This document shows positions 18,497-28,886 of a DNA stretch of 64,000 bases, piece after piece (position 1 is the first letter of the stretch; each line of letters begins with the position of its first letter). The DNA is from Mesorhizobium sp. Root157 (GTDB lineage: Bacteria > Pseudomonadota > Alphaproteobacteria > Rhizobiales > Rhizobiaceae). The position numbers were made by a program, and so were the translations under genes. The notes below the pieces were generated by a model. That model did no database searches and was not told the DNA's origin. It saw nothing but the letters and a program-made list of their open reading frames with translations. The DNA is taken from the NCBI RefSeq assembly GCF_001427385.1, contig NZ_LMGJ01000033.1, forward strand, positions 1 through 64,000, in the 5' to 3' direction.

Positions 18497-19339
18497 ATGA
18501 CCACGACCCGCATCGACCGCCGCATGGCGAAGCTTAAAGTTGAGGGCCGGCCGGCGCTCGTCACCTATTTCATGGGCGGTGACCCGGACTACGACACCTC
18601 GCTCTCCATCATGAAGGCGCTGTCCCGTTCGGGCGCGGACATCATCGAACTCGGCATGCCGTTCTCCGATCCGATGGCCGATGGCCCCGCGATCCAGGCG
18701 GCGGGCCTGCGCGCCCTCAGGGCCGGGCAAACGCTAGGCAAGACCTTGAAAATGGCGTCTGATTTCCGCGCCAGCGATAACGAGACGCCGATCGTGCTGA
18801 TGGGCTACTACAACCCCATCTACATTTATGGCGTCGACCGTTTCCTCGCCGATGCCAAGGCATCTGGCATCGATGGTCTGATCGTTGTCGACCTGCCGCC
18901 GGAAATGGACGAGGAATTGTGCATTCCAGCGCTGAAGGCCGGCGTCAACTTCATCCGCCTGGCCACGCCGACCACCGACGACAAGCGCCTGCCCAAGGTG
19001 CTCGAGAACACGTCAGGCTTTGTCTACTATGTGTCGATGACGGGCATTACCGGCTCCGCCCTTGCAGATACCGGCAAAGTGGAGGAGGCGGTCAAGCGCA
19101 TCAAGAGCCACACCGACTTGCCGGTCTGCGTCGGCTTCGGCGTCAAGACGGCGGAGCAGGCCCGTACCATCGGTCAGTCGGCCGACGGCGTCGTCGTCGG
19201 CACCGCGATCGTCAACGCGGTCGCCAATGTGCTCGGTCCCAATGGCGAGCACACCGCCGACCCGGCGCAAGCCGTGGCCACGCTGGTTTCCGGACTTTCG
19301 CAAGGTGTACGCGCCGCGCGCCTCGCCGCTGCCGAATAG
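18497..19339 (+). CDS. trpA: Tryptophan synthase alpha chain
   Basis: This 280-residue TIM barrel cleaves indole-glycerol phosphate to indole. The catalytic Glu lies in [17 protein letters not shown] (near residue 50) and the second acid in the [11 protein letters not shown] region. The loop SMTGITGS and the C-terminal [10 protein letters not shown] phosphate site are present. It lies directly behind trpB (spacing one base). Confidence 0.98.
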   Translation: MTTTRIDRRMAKLKVEGRPALVTYFMGGDPDYDTSLSIMKALSRSGADIIELGMPFSDPMADGPAIQAAGLRALRAGQTLGKTLKMASDFRASDNETPIVLMGYYNPIYIYGVDRFLADAKASGIDGLIVVDLPPEMDEELCIPALKAGVNFIRLATPTTDDKRLPKVLENTSGFVYYVSMTGITGSALADTGKVEEAVKRIKSHTDLPVCVGFGVKTAEQARTIGQSADGVVVGTAIVNAVANVLGPNGEHTADPAQAVATLVSGLSQGVRAARLAAAE

Positions 19340-19384
19340 TTCGCCTACCTGATCGGTACAACAGTCGCGGACAGGAGCCGTACG

Positions 19385-20308
19385 ATGAACTGGATCACCA
19401 ACTACGTTCGCCCGAAGATCAACTCGATGCTCGGTCGGCGCGAAATGCCAGAAAATCTCTGGATCAAGGATCCGGAGAGCGGCGAGATGGTTTTCCACAA
19501 GGATCTGGAAGAGAACCAGTTCGTCATCCCCGCCTCCGGCTACCACATGAAGATCTCGGCCAAGGAACGGCTGAAATTCTTCCTCGACGGCGGTAAATAC
19601 GAGCTTCTCGAGAACCCCAAAGTGGTTCAGGATCCGCTGAAGTTCCGTGACGAGAAGCGCTACACTGATCGGCTGAAGGACGCCAAGGCCAAGACCAACC
19701 TCGAAGACGCCATCCTTAATGCGCTGGGCACCATCGAGGGCCTGCCGGTCATGGTGACGGTACAGGATTTCGCTTTCATGGGCGGCTCGCTCGGCATGGC
19801 CGCCGGCGATGCCATCGTTCACGCCTTCGAGGTGGCACGTCAGCGCAAGCGACCGCTGATCCTGTTTGCCGCCTCGGGCGGCGCGCGCATGCAGGAAGGC
19901 ATTCTGTCGCTCATGCAGTTGCCGCGCACCACGGTCGGCGTTGACCGCCTGAAGGAAGCGGGCCTGCCTTATATCGTTGTCCTCACCAATCCGACCACCG
20001 GCGGCGTGACCGCCTCCTACGCCATGCTGGGCGACGTGCACATCGCCGAGCCCGGTGCCTTGATCGGCTTCGCCGGTCCGCGTGTCATCGAGCAGACGAT
20101 TCGCGAAAAGCTGCCCGACGGCTTCCAGCGCGCCGAATATCTGATGGAACACGGCATGGTTGACATGGTGGTGTCACGCCTGGAGATGAAGGGGACGATC
20201 GCAAACCTGCTCAAGTTGCTCCTCAAGGTGCCTGAGAAGGACAAGGCGATCGAGCCGGAAATCCTGCCGCCAGCTGTGGCTTCCGGTGAAACGCGGCCCC
20301 ACGCCTGA
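19385..20308 (+). CDS. accD: Acetyl-CoA carboxylase carboxyltransferase beta subunit, lacking zinc-ribbon cysteines
   Basis: This 307-residue carboxyltransferase subunit makes malonyl-CoA for fatty-acid synthesis with AccA. The crotonase-fold core is intact ([13 protein letters not shown] and the [10 protein letters not shown] oxyanion region). The N-terminal zinc ribbon of E. coli AccD (two CxxC pairs) is degenerate here: the corresponding [12 protein letters not shown] and [10 protein letters not shown] have no cysteine. Loss of these cysteines is recalled for other rhizobial AccD proteins. It lies in trpFBA-accD-folC, a frequent rhizobial order. Confidence 0.96.
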   Translation: MNWITNYVRPKINSMLGRREMPENLWIKDPESGEMVFHKDLEENQFVIPASGYHMKISAKERLKFFLDGGKYELLENPKVVQDPLKFRDEKRYTDRLKDAKAKTNLEDAILNALGTIEGLPVMVTVQDFAFMGGSLGMAAGDAIVHAFEVARQRKRPLILFAASGGARMQEGILSLMQLPRTTVGVDRLKEAGLPYIVVLTNPTTGGVTASYAMLGDVHIAEPGALIGFAGPRVIEQTIREKLPDGFQRAEYLMEHGMVDMVVSRLEMKGTIANLLKLLLKVPEKDKAIEPEILPPAVASGETRPHA

Positions 20309-20397
20309 TTGGGTTCGTTCTTTGACGCTAGAGGCGTCGGGTTGAAAAGCGCCTTCGCGCCTACCTGCCCGAAGTTCCATGTTTCCGGGGTTTTACC

Positions 20398-21729
20398 ATG
20401 ACAGTTTTGACCGCAGAACGCCAAATCGAGCACTTGCTGACGCTGCATCCGAAAGGCTTCGACCTTTCGCTCGATCGCGTATTGCGGCTTCTGGACAAGC
20501 TTGGCAATCCGCAGGATCGCATGCCGCCAGTCATCCATATTGCCGGCACCAACGGCAAGGGCTCCTGCGCGGCGTTCTCTCGCGCCCTCCTGGAAGCGCA
20601 AGGTTATCTGGTGCACACCCACACCTCGCCGCATCTGGTCAACTGGCATGAGCGTTACCGACTAGCCGCCGACGGCGGCGGCAGGCTAGTCGATGACGCC
20701 ACCTTCGCCGACGCCATCGCCCGCGTCGCCGACGCAAATGATGGCCAGAAAATCACTGTCTTCGAAATCCTAACGGCTGTGGGTTTCGTGCTGTTCTCGG
20801 AACATCCGGCCGATGTCGCCATCATGGAAGTCGGTCTCGGCGGGCGGTTCGACGCCACCAATGTCATACGCAAACCGGCGGTTTCGGTGATCATGCCGGT
20901 GTCGCTCGATCACGAAGCCTATCTTGGCGATCGTGTCGAACTGATCGCAGCCGAGAAGGCCGGCATCATCAAGCGGGGCTGCCCGGTGGTGATCGGCGCA
21001 CAGGAACACGAGGCCGCGCTGGAGGTGCTGGTCGATACGGCCGAACGGCTCGGCTGTCCGCTCTCGGTCTATGGCCAAGACTTCCTCGCTTTCGAGGAAA
21101 ACGGCCGCATGGTTTATCAGGACGATGACGGGCTGATGGATCTGAACCCACCGCGCCTGCCCGGCCGCCACCAGTTCGCCAATGCCGCAGCCGCGCTAGC
21201 CGGTGTCAAAGCGGCCGGATTCACGCTTAGCGAACGGGCCATAGATCGCGCAATGGCAACCGTCACCTGGCCTGGGCGCATGCAGAAATTGAGCCAGGGC
21301 AAACTGACCGAACTTGCGCCGGAAGGCGCTGAAATCTGGCTGGACGGCGGCCATAATCCCGGTGCGGGCATCGTCATTGCCGAGGCACTGGCCGAACAGG
21401 AAGAGAAAAACCAGCGGCCGCTGTTCCTGATAGCGGGCATGATCAACACCAAGGACCAAAGCGGCTATTTCCATGCCTTCAAGGGACTGGTTAGACACGT
21501 CTACACAGTGCCCGTGGATTTCAGCGAATCGAGTGTGCCAAACGACGAACTGGCGATCCGCGCCGCTGAAGCCGGCCTGTCCGCTGAGCCGGTCAGTTCT
21601 ATAGCGAGCGCCTTGATGCTGTTACGCGATACCTGGAACGATACCGATGCGCCGCCGCGCATCCTGATCGGCGGATCGCTTTATCTGGCCGGTGCGGTAC
21701 TGGCTGAAAACGGTACGCCGCCGACCTGA
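20398..21729 (+). CDS. folC: Bifunctional folylpolyglutamate synthase/dihydrofolate synthase
   Basis: This 443-residue Mur-ligase-fold enzyme adds glutamate to dihydropteroate and folates. The P-loop is GTNGKGS near residues 50-56. The family segments HTHTSPHL (near 75) and GLGGRFDATNV (near 150) follow, and LDGGHNPGA marks the C-terminal domain. Last gene of the trpFBA-accD-folC cluster, with a terminator 66 bases downstream. Confidence 0.96.
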   Translation: MTVLTAERQIEHLLTLHPKGFDLSLDRVLRLLDKLGNPQDRMPPVIHIAGTNGKGSCAAFSRALLEAQGYLVHTHTSPHLVNWHERYRLAADGGGRLVDDATFADAIARVADANDGQKITVFEILTAVGFVLFSEHPADVAIMEVGLGGRFDATNVIRKPAVSVIMPVSLDHEAYLGDRVELIAAEKAGIIKRGCPVVIGAQEHEAALEVLVDTAERLGCPLSVYGQDFLAFEENGRMVYQDDDGLMDLNPPRLPGRHQFANAAAALAGVKAAGFTLSERAIDRAMATVTWPGRMQKLSQGKLTELAPEGAEIWLDGGHNPGAGIVIAEALAEQEEKNQRPLFLIAGMINTKDQSGYFHAFKGLVRHVYTVPVDFSESSVPNDELAIRAAEAGLSAEPVSSIASALMLLRDTWNDTDAPPRILIGGSLYLAGAVLAENGTPPT

Positions 21730-21794
21730 GCATTCGGATCAACGGTCTCGAACCGGCGAGGCTCAGGCCCTATTTCAGTTCGACCGCGATGAAG

Positions 21795-21820
21795 AAAGCC
21801 CGGCGCGAGGGCCGGGCTTT
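21795..21820. terminator. Bidirectional terminator between folC and trxA
   Basis: AAAGCCCGGC (21795-21804) and GCCGGGCTTT (21811-21820) pair perfectly around a six-base loop. A-rich sequence on one side and T on the other suit termination of both convergent transcripts. Confidence 0.88.
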
Positions 21821-21848
21821 TGCAACAAGTGAATTTGGCCTGGAAGGT

Positions 21849-22172
21849 TCAGGCGACTGCGCCGCTGATCCAGTGAGAGAGCGCTGTCTTGGGCGCGGCA
21901 CCAACCTTCATGTCGGCCACTTCGCCGCCCTTGAAGATCATCAGCGTCGGAATCGAGCGCACACCGAACTGAGCGGCCAGTTCCGGGTTCTCGTCGATAT
22001 TGAGCTTGGCGATCTTGACCTTGCCGCCGAGTTCGGTCGCGATTTCCTCAAGCGACGGACCAATCATCTTGCAGGGGCCGCACCATTCGGCCCAGAAATC
22101 CACCACCACCGGCTCCTTGGCATTGAGCACGTCGGCCTGGAAATTGTTCTTGTCGACCTTGACGGTGGCCAT
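21849..22172 (-). CDS. trxA: Thioredoxin
   Basis: This 107-residue thioredoxin has the WCGPC active site near residues 30-34 and the cis-proline loop RSIPTLM. It is a general cytosolic disulfide reductant. The start at [11 protein letters not shown] follows an AAGGAAT site, and the length is that of ordinary TrxA. It is last in the divL-to-trxA run, 73 bases behind addA, as in other alphaproteobacteria. Confidence 0.96.
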   Translation of the reverse strand: MATVKVDKNNFQADVLNAKEPVVVDFWAEWCGPCKMIGPSLEEIATELGGKVKIAKLNIDENPELAAQFGVRSIPTLMIFKGGEVADMKVGAAPKTALSHWISGAVA

Positions 22173-22245
22173 TCGAAATTCCTTTCGGTTAATTCGGTGC
22201 ACCAAATGTGGTGGTGATTGCTGCTTCATTCAAGCAGGTTTTGTG

Positions 22246-25200
22246 TCACGATGCGGTGAGTCGGGCAAGGGCGTCGTCCATCGCCGAGGCCGGCAATTCG
22301 ATCAGCCGCGGGACTTCCGTGAACAGCAACGCGGCCGAAATTTCACGGTCGGGGTACAGGGACTTGAGCAGTGCCCGATAAAGCGCAAGCTGCAGGACAT
22401 AGGCCGGGGGGACTTTGTCAAGCGAGGTCGGCGCGGGCCGGTTGGTCTTGTAGTCGATGATCAGCACCTTGCCGTGCATGACCGCCAACCGGTCGATCTT
22501 GCCCGAGACCATGCGTTTTTTGCCCTTCACATCAAGGTTGCCCATGATCGAGACCTCGGCGCGCGAGCCCTCGTTAAACAGTGGAGCGAAGCGCGGATCG
22601 TCAAGAACCGCCCATATCGAAGACAGTGCTCTGTCGCGCTGACCCTGCTGCCAGCCTTCGCCCGCACGAGCGAGATAGCGCTTGGCAGCGCCATGGCGCT
22701 GATCCTGCGGCAGACCCGGAAGCATCTGCAGCAGTTTGTGGAACACCAGCCCTCGCAAAACGGAAAAGCTAGGCTCGACCTCGGCATCCATTACCGGCGA
22801 GCGCGTGTCCACGGCAGCTTCCGTGGTCTCCTCGATCAGCGCCGAAGCCCCGGATGGGGACAGCGGTTTTGGCAATTCCTCGGAGAGAGGCAGATCGTCG
22901 AACAGGTTTTGAGGCAAGGGTTTAAAAGGCGCGTTCTCTCTGCCTTCCTCAATCTGCTTCAACGCAATCGGCGGCAGGTCGGTGACGCGGAAGCGATGGA
23001 CGGGATCGCCATTGACGGGATGCGGCAGTTGCTCGCTTTCCGGCACGCTTGTGAGTGCCCGACTGACGATCGAGTGCCAGGTACCGTCACCGGGAGAGCG
23101 CTTGCCATGATAGCCACAGACGATGAGGCGATCTTCGGCGCGAGTCATGCCGACATAGAGCAGGCGCCGGTATTCATCGTCGGCAAGGTCACGGGCGCGA
23201 TCGGCTGCGGCTTTGGAAACACCGTTGGCGATATCGCTGCCGGCACGCCACAGATAACCTTTACCGTCCCAGTGATTGCCAGTTCCCTCAAACGGCATCA
23301 GACGCGGCAAATGCTGGTCGCTGAACGAGCGCGCGCCGCTGTCGACCAGGAACACGACTGGCGCCTCCAGGCCCTTGGCGGCATGGACGGTCATGATGCG
23401 GACCTCATTGCGGGTCTGGTCCATCTCGCGCTTGATCTCAGGACCAGCGTTTTCCAGCGTCGACAGGAAGGTATCGAGACCCGGCAGGCCGGTGCGTTCC
23501 TCGGCCAGGCAGAAATTGAGGAATTCATCGAGAATATCGCCGGCTTCGGGCCCCAGACGGGCAATCATCTTCCTGCGCACCTCATCGCGCGCCAGCAGTC
23601 CGGCATAGAACTCGAACACTGGCTTAAAAGCTGCTTCGTTCGCCCAGCTATCGAGTTGTACGGCGATCTTTGCCAGCGCGGCGTCATTCTTGGCAAGGCC
23701 ACGCAACGACCCGATCAGCGACACACGCTTGTCGCGGCTGGCGGCAAGGTCGAACAACCTTTCTTCCGAAACATCGAAGATCGGCGAACGCAGCACTGCC
23801 GCCAATGACAGGTCGTCCTCGGGTTGTACGAGGAAACGGCCGAGCGCAGCCAGATCCTTGACGGCGATGTGGCCGGGCAAGCTCAGCCGGTCGGCGCCGG
23901 CGACAGGTACGTCCTTTTCCTTCAGGCTCTTCGACAAGGCATGGACGAAGCGATCGCGCTTGCGCACCAAAACCAGCACGTCGCCGGCGCTCAAGGGCCT
24001 GCCTTTGCCCTCAATGACCTCGCCGTTCTCGAGCCAACGCTTGATCGTAGCGGCCACATGCTCGGCTACCTGCACGGCGGGTGCACTGGCGTGATTGACC
24101 GGCAAAGTCCAATCATCAGGCTCGTCCACAGCGTCGGCACCTACTGTCGGCCACACTTCCACATAGCCCGGCGCATCGTTTCGTATGGCCTTGTGGTCGA
24201 GCGGATCGGGGTCATGGCTGATGCCACGCCGCACGTCCGGATCGGCGAAGACACGGTCGACCGCTTTCAGCACATCTTCGCTCGAACGAAACGACCATGT
24301 CAGCTTGAGATCGGCGAATTCACGGTTGGCGGCGCGCACCTTGCCGGCGAATTCATGCTTGCTGTCGGCAAAAGATTCCGGAGCCGCCCCCTGAAACGAA
24401 TAGATCGACTGCTTCTCGTCGCCGACGGCGAAGATCGTGCGCAGCACGTTGCCACGCGCGCCTTGTCCGGCAAAAAACTCCTCGGCCAGTTTCTTGACCA
24501 CCTCCCATTGCTCGGGGCTGGTATCCTGCGCCTCGTCAAGCAGGATGTGGTCGATCCCCTGGTCGAGCTTGAATTGCACCCAGGCACCGGCGTCTGGCCG
24601 CTTGAGCAGGTTGACGGTACGGGTAATGAGGTCGTTGAAGTCAAGCAGGCCGCGGCCACGCTTCAACTGCTCGTAACGGGCAATCAACCAGTCGGCGATG
24701 GTCAGCGCCGCGCGGGTGGCGTGCAGCATGCGATATAACGCCAGCCTGTCGGACGCCTCGATGATTGCCGCGGTGGCCGTGAGATAGCGCTGCGGCAGAT
24801 CGGACATCCGGGCAAGGAGCGCCTTTCCAAACAGCCAATCCGGCTTGTAGGCTTCGCCCTTGCCGCTCAGGAAAGCTTCTTGCAGAAGGGTGAGCCGGCG
24901 CACCGGATCAGCTTCAGCGAAGGCGACCAGCGCCTCATCCACCAGCGAGTCACGCGCGCGATTGGCTCCCAATTGGGTGCAAGCGACGTCGAGCATTGCG
25001 AGGAAGGCAGGTTCGAAGCCCGGCAGCGGCCAAACCGCCTCCCCTATTGCCGTATCGGTTTCATCCGGTCCGAAGTCGAACTCATCAAACAGCGGCTGGA
25101 AGCCCGTGGCCGTGCCGCCAATCTGGCCGATGAATTCGCGCAGGCCGTCGCGCTTGTTGACGATTTCGGCAAGCAACGCATCGAGCCCGGTTTCGCCGCC

Positions 25201-25761
25201 ATGTTCCAGTACCGTGGCAAAGGCTTCGGTAAGTTCCAAGCGGTCGCCAGCCCCCACGCCTGCGATCATGTCGCGTCTGGCGGCCGCGAACAGGGCCTGC
25301 TCCATCTGCGCATCAAGCATTTCGAAATGAGCTGCAATGTTCGCTTCCAGCGGGAACTGATGCAGGACCGATTCGCAAAAGGCATGGATGGTCTGGATCT
25401 TCAGGCCTCCGGGCGTTTCCAGCGCCTCAGCGAACAGCCGTCGCGCGCGCTTCAGTGTAGCGCGATCGGCCTTGCCCCCGTCCAGATCCTCGATGCGCAA
25501 GGCGAGATCGACATCGTCGAGCGTCGTCCACTGCGACAAGGTGGAGAACACCCGATTGGACATATTTGCGGCGGCGGCACGCGTATATGTCAGGCAAAGA
25601 ATCTTGGACGGATCGGTTCCCTTGAGAAGCAACCGGATGACGCGCTGCGCAAGGACATGGGTCTTGCCCGAACCGGCATTGGCCGATACCCACGCCGAAT
25701 TCAAAGGATCGGAGGCACGAGCCTGGCTCTTTGCAGTGTCTGTCGGGATGGGATATTTCAT
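22246..25761 (-). CDS. addA: Double-strand break repair helicase/nuclease AddA
   Basis: This 1171-residue UvrD/Rep-type superfamily 1 helicase has a C-terminal PD-(D/E)xK nuclease. Walker A is ANAGSGKTH at residues 27-35; the DEAQDTS motif II, a QSIYSFQGA motif III and MTVHAAKGLEAPVVF motif V follow. The nuclease core IIDYKTNR lies near residue 1100. With AddB it resects double-strand breaks for RecA, replacing RecBCD. Its start overlaps the addB stop by four bases. Confidence 0.95.
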   Translation of the reverse strand: MKYPIPTDTAKSQARASDPLNSAWVSANAGSGKTHVLAQRVIRLLLKGTDPSKILCLTYTRAAAANMSNRVFSTLSQWTTLDDVDLALRIEDLDGGKADRATLKRARRLFAEALETPGGLKIQTIHAFCESVLHQFPLEANIAAHFEMLDAQMEQALFAAARRDMIAGVGAGDRLELTEAFATVLEHGGETGLDALLAEIVNKRDGLREFIGQIGGTATGFQPLFDEFDFGPDETDTAIGEAVWPLPGFEPAFLAMLDVACTQLGANRARDSLVDEALVAFAEADPVRRLTLLQEAFLSGKGEAYKPDWLFGKALLARMSDLPQRYLTATAAIIEASDRLALYRMLHATRAALTIADWLIARYEQLKRGRGLLDFNDLITRTVNLLKRPDAGAWVQFKLDQGIDHILLDEAQDTSPEQWEVVKKLAEEFFAGQGARGNVLRTIFAVGDEKQSIYSFQGAAPESFADSKHEFAGKVRAANREFADLKLTWSFRSSEDVLKAVDRVFADPDVRRGISHDPDPLDHKAIRNDAPGYVEVWPTVGADAVDEPDDWTLPVNHASAPAVQVAEHVAATIKRWLENGEVIEGKGRPLSAGDVLVLVRKRDRFVHALSKSLKEKDVPVAGADRLSLPGHIAVKDLAALGRFLVQPEDDLSLAAVLRSPIFDVSEERLFDLAASRDKRVSLIGSLRGLAKNDAALAKIAVQLDSWANEAAFKPVFEFYAGLLARDEVRRKMIARLGPEAGDILDEFLNFCLAEERTGLPGLDTFLSTLENAGPEIKREMDQTRNEVRIMTVHAAKGLEAPVVFLVDSGARSFSDQHLPRLMPFEGTGNHWDGKGYLWRAGSDIANGVSKAAADRARDLADDEYRRLLYVGMTRAEDRLIVCGYHGKRSPGDGTWHSIVSRALTSVPESEQLPHPVNGDPVHRFRVTDLPPIALKQIEEGRENAPFKPLPQNLFDDLPLSEELPKPLSPSGASALIEETTEAAVDTRSPVMDAEVEPSFSVLRGLVFHKLLQMLPGLPQDQRHGAAKRYLARAGEGWQQGQRDRALSSIWAVLDDPRFAPLFNEGSRAEVSIMGNLDVKGKKRMVSGKIDRLAVMHGKVLIIDYKTNRPAPTSLDKVPPAYVLQLALYRALLKSLYPDREISAALLFTEVPRLIELPASAMDDALARLTAS

Positions 25762-28700
25762 TCCCCACCCTCACCAGCACCGTCGCCGCCGGCCGACCAT
25801 TCGAGCACGCGCGCCAGGTGATCGTAATCGCCGTCAGCCTCACCTTCGCGGAACGGCAGCGCCCGCGACAGATATCCCGTCTTCGGATCGGCATAGTGGA
25901 CAATCAGATTTTCCAACCGCGCCCAGGCATCTTCGGCCAGATCGGCGGCGGAACGAGCCTTGCGGTTATGTTCGAGAATTGATTCTTCGATCACCTCGCC
26001 ATTGGGCTTCAGTCGCACGAAAGCCAGTTGCGAGGGTTCACACTTGCCCAGTTCACGGAATGCGCCGCGCCGCAGCAGTGCCGCTTCCAGAGCCAGTTGC
26101 GGCGACAACAGCGTATGCGCCTGCCCCTTCGAGGGCGACGAACCGGTCTTGTAGTCGAGAATATCGGCCATGCCGCCTGCCAGCAGATCGACGCGGTCGG
26201 CATAGCCGGACAAGGTGACGCCAGAGCCGCCGACCAGCGTCCTTTCGGCGCGCTCTTCAGCATGCCGCAACTTGACGGCAGCGGCGCGCGAGCGCTCCCA
26301 CACGATGATGTTCGCGGCCAGTTTTTCGAAGCGCGGCCACCATACTGCTTCGACATCCTCGGGCAGCGCTGCTTCTGCGAAACAGGCCCGTCCAGCGTCC
26401 ACAAGCCGCGTCAAGGCATCCGGTGCTTGCGGATCTGCCACGGCAGCGGTGAAGCGGTGCAGAATGGCGTGGAACAGCGTGCCGCGTTCGGCCGCGCCCG
26501 GATCGCGGATCACCGGGTCGAGGGGAAACAGGCAGAGAATGCGCCGGGCATAGATCGCGTAGGGGTCGCGGCGTAGCGTCTCGATCTCGGTTACCGAGAA
26601 ATAAGGCGGCCGCACCGCAAGCGGCGGAGCAGGCATGGGCCGTGTCGCGAATTTGACCCTGCCGCCGGCATCGAGACTGCGCGCCCATGACAGCACTTCC
26701 TCACCGCGCCGGCGCATCGCCTTGGCTTGATCCTCGCCGACAAAAGTCAGGATACGCTGAAGCCAGCGGGATGGCACCGCTGGTGCATCGCCCGAGCGGA
26801 CCGCGCGCGCAAGTATGACATCAGGCGCACCCATCGCCATCTGGAAATCGTGCGCGGCAAGGCCTATGCGCCGTTCCGGCGGTTCAAGGTCGATCCCGGC
26901 TTTCATCAGACGCGACATGAAACGGTCGCTCTCGGGTTTGCGCGGCCACACCCCTTCATTGAGGCCGCCGATCACCAGCGTATCGACATGCTGCAAACGC
27001 GCTTCGAGTGCCCCCCAGATGGCAATGGCCTTGTCGGTGCCGCGCGCAGGCTTGACGGTCTCTGGCGCCAGCAGCGCATCCAGCACGTCAGGCCACTCGT
27101 CGGCGGTGACGGTGAAGGGCGCTGATGCCGTAATGAGATCGCGCAGCACTTCTGCCAGTTTCTCGCCGGCGTCACCTTCATAAAGGCGAGCCAGACTTCC
27201 ATCCGTACCGCGCCCAAGCGTCTCCAGGCAGGCTACGCTGGCCTCAGTCAAGGCAGCAACGCTGAGGTCCCCTTTGCCGCGCAAGGCAATCAGTGGCTCC
27301 AGCGCGGCTTCAAACCGGCCGAGCATTGCTAGCGCCTGCTCGATGCGGCCCACGGAGAAGCGTTTGAACCAGAAAGGTTCGCGCCTGCCATCGCCCGGCT
27401 GAACAAGCCGTTGACTGAAGTGCATTCTCAGTTTTGCGAGATCTGGCCGCCCGGTCCCGCCGCGCAGCGCCAAGAGCTCAATCAGTTCGGCAGCGTGGCG
27501 CACTGCGCTGCGCTCCATGCCGAGTTCAAGCAGCGGGTGCTTGACGAGCGCCAGCAAGGCAATCGGGTCTCCCGGCTGGAAGACGCATCGCACCATCAGC
27601 CTGATCAGCACCGTCGCTGGCGTGTTGATGAGCGCAGTACCCCCGGAATCGTCGGCCGCGACGCCGAAGCGCTTGAGTTCGGCCGAGACGCGCCGGGCCA
27701 GCGCGCGGTCACCGGTCACCAATGCGGCGCGCTTGCCGGGCTCTCCGACGGCACGGCGCAGAGCAATGGCGATTGCCACAGCCTCGTCACGTTCGTTGGC
27801 AGCTTCAAGGACCGTGACGCCTGCGAGCGCGCCGGCCATATCGTCCCGACCGAAACGGTGGCGGGTTTCGGTCCATAGCTCCGTGGTTTCGGCTGGGCGC
27901 AGCGCCTCGCCGACCAGGGCCGCCCGTAAGGAACGGGCATCGTCGGGGGTGCCTATTTCAGCAATATGGCCCCGCAAGACGCCTATCTTGCCGATCAGCT
28001 TGACCAAGCCGTATTGAGGATGGCCGAGCAGGGCCGGCCGTGCTCCAGGTTCCGAGATCGCGGCGAACGAAACCTCATCCAGCGCCCGGTCGAGGCCGGG
28101 CAGCACGACAGCGCCGCGGGGTAATCCGGCAATGACCTTGAGCAATTCCGCCGTGGCTGGAATCGAACCGGTCGACCCGGCAGCAATGACCGGCCCGGCC
28201 GGCGGATTGCGCGCCAGCCGCGCCGCCTCCAGCCTGATCAGGGCGCTGCGGTGGGACGCGGGGTTGGAACGATCGCGCTCGGCCAGAACAAGCGGCCAGT
28301 GTTCTGTGGCGATGCCAAGGAAATCCAGCGTAACCTGCCACCAGCCAGCAAGATTGCCGGTGACCAGATCGGCAAGCCTTGCCCAGTCCGAGCCTTCCGT
28401 TTCCACCTCATCCATGAGGCGTGCGAGATCACGCGCCAGCCAGATGGCGTCGGCGGCCGATGCCGGCACAAAGATTTCCTCATTGAACCGCGCCGCCACT
28501 TCGGCCGGCAAGTGACGCTTCCAGGCCCGTACCAAAGTGCCCAGCAGAAGCAGCCGCTCGGTCGTTGCGATCGGTGGAGCAAGGTCGAGGGCGGCAGCGC
28601 TGCCCAGAGGGTCGGGTTCGAAGACCGCTTCATCCTCGTCGAACTCGCCGAGCGGCCGTATGGTCGGCAGGATAGCCGAACCGCCACCAATCATCTCGAC

Positions 28701-28886
28701 CAATACGCCTCGCAAGGCACGTGCGGCGCGTCGGGTCGGCACGTAAATAGTGGCGTCGGCAAGCGCCAGCGGATCACCATCGAAACGGAAATCCGGCACG
28801 AGCATGCCAGACAGCAGCGCCCCGGCCAACGTCGGCAGGAAGGGCGCACCGGGCGGAATCGAAAAGACGCGGCGCTCGCCGCTCAT
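25758..28886 (-). CDS. addB: Double-strand break repair protein AddB
   Basis: This 1042-residue alphaproteobacterial AddB has an inactive-helicase-like N-terminal two thirds and a C-terminal nuclease with ADILDYKTGSSPSKGQ near residue 950. Cysteines for an iron-sulfur cluster are not obvious in the expected pattern. It works with AddA in double-strand break resection. Four-base overlaps with both murU (upstream) and addA (downstream) indicate tight translational coupling. Confidence 0.94.
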   Translation of the reverse strand: MSGERRVFSIPPGAPFLPTLAGALLSGMLVPDFRFDGDPLALADATIYVPTRRAARALRGVLVEMIGGGSAILPTIRPLGEFDEDEAVFEPDPLGSAAALDLAPPIATTERLLLLGTLVRAWKRHLPAEVAARFNEEIFVPASAADAIWLARDLARLMDEVETEGSDWARLADLVTGNLAGWWQVTLDFLGIATEHWPLVLAERDRSNPASHRSALIRLEAARLARNPPAGPVIAAGSTGSIPATAELLKVIAGLPRGAVVLPGLDRALDEVSFAAISEPGARPALLGHPQYGLVKLIGKIGVLRGHIAEIGTPDDARSLRAALVGEALRPAETTELWTETRHRFGRDDMAGALAGVTVLEAANERDEAVAIAIALRRAVGEPGKRAALVTGDRALARRVSAELKRFGVAADDSGGTALINTPATVLIRLMVRCVFQPGDPIALLALVKHPLLELGMERSAVRHAAELIELLALRGGTGRPDLAKLRMHFSQRLVQPGDGRREPFWFKRFSVGRIEQALAMLGRFEAALEPLIALRGKGDLSVAALTEASVACLETLGRGTDGSLARLYEGDAGEKLAEVLRDLITASAPFTVTADEWPDVLDALLAPETVKPARGTDKAIAIWGALEARLQHVDTLVIGGLNEGVWPRKPESDRFMSRLMKAGIDLEPPERRIGLAAHDFQMAMGAPDVILARAVRSGDAPAVPSRWLQRILTFVGEDQAKAMRRRGEEVLSWARSLDAGGRVKFATRPMPAPPLAVRPPYFSVTEIETLRRDPYAIYARRILCLFPLDPVIRDPGAAERGTLFHAILHRFTAAVADPQAPDALTRLVDAGRACFAEAALPEDVEAVWWPRFEKLAANIIVWERSRAAAVKLRHAEERAERTLVGGSGVTLSGYADRVDLLAGGMADILDYKTGSSPSKGQAHTLLSPQLALEAALLRRGAFRELGKCEPSQLAFVRLKPNGEVIEESILEHNRKARSAADLAEDAWARLENLIVHYADPKTGYLSRALPFREGEADGDYDHLARVLEWSAGGDGAGEGGE

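Noticed and set aside
22000..23808. A 602-codon open frame opposite trxA and addA
   Set aside because: It runs across two genes on the other strand and their spacer; composition is that of an antisense frame.
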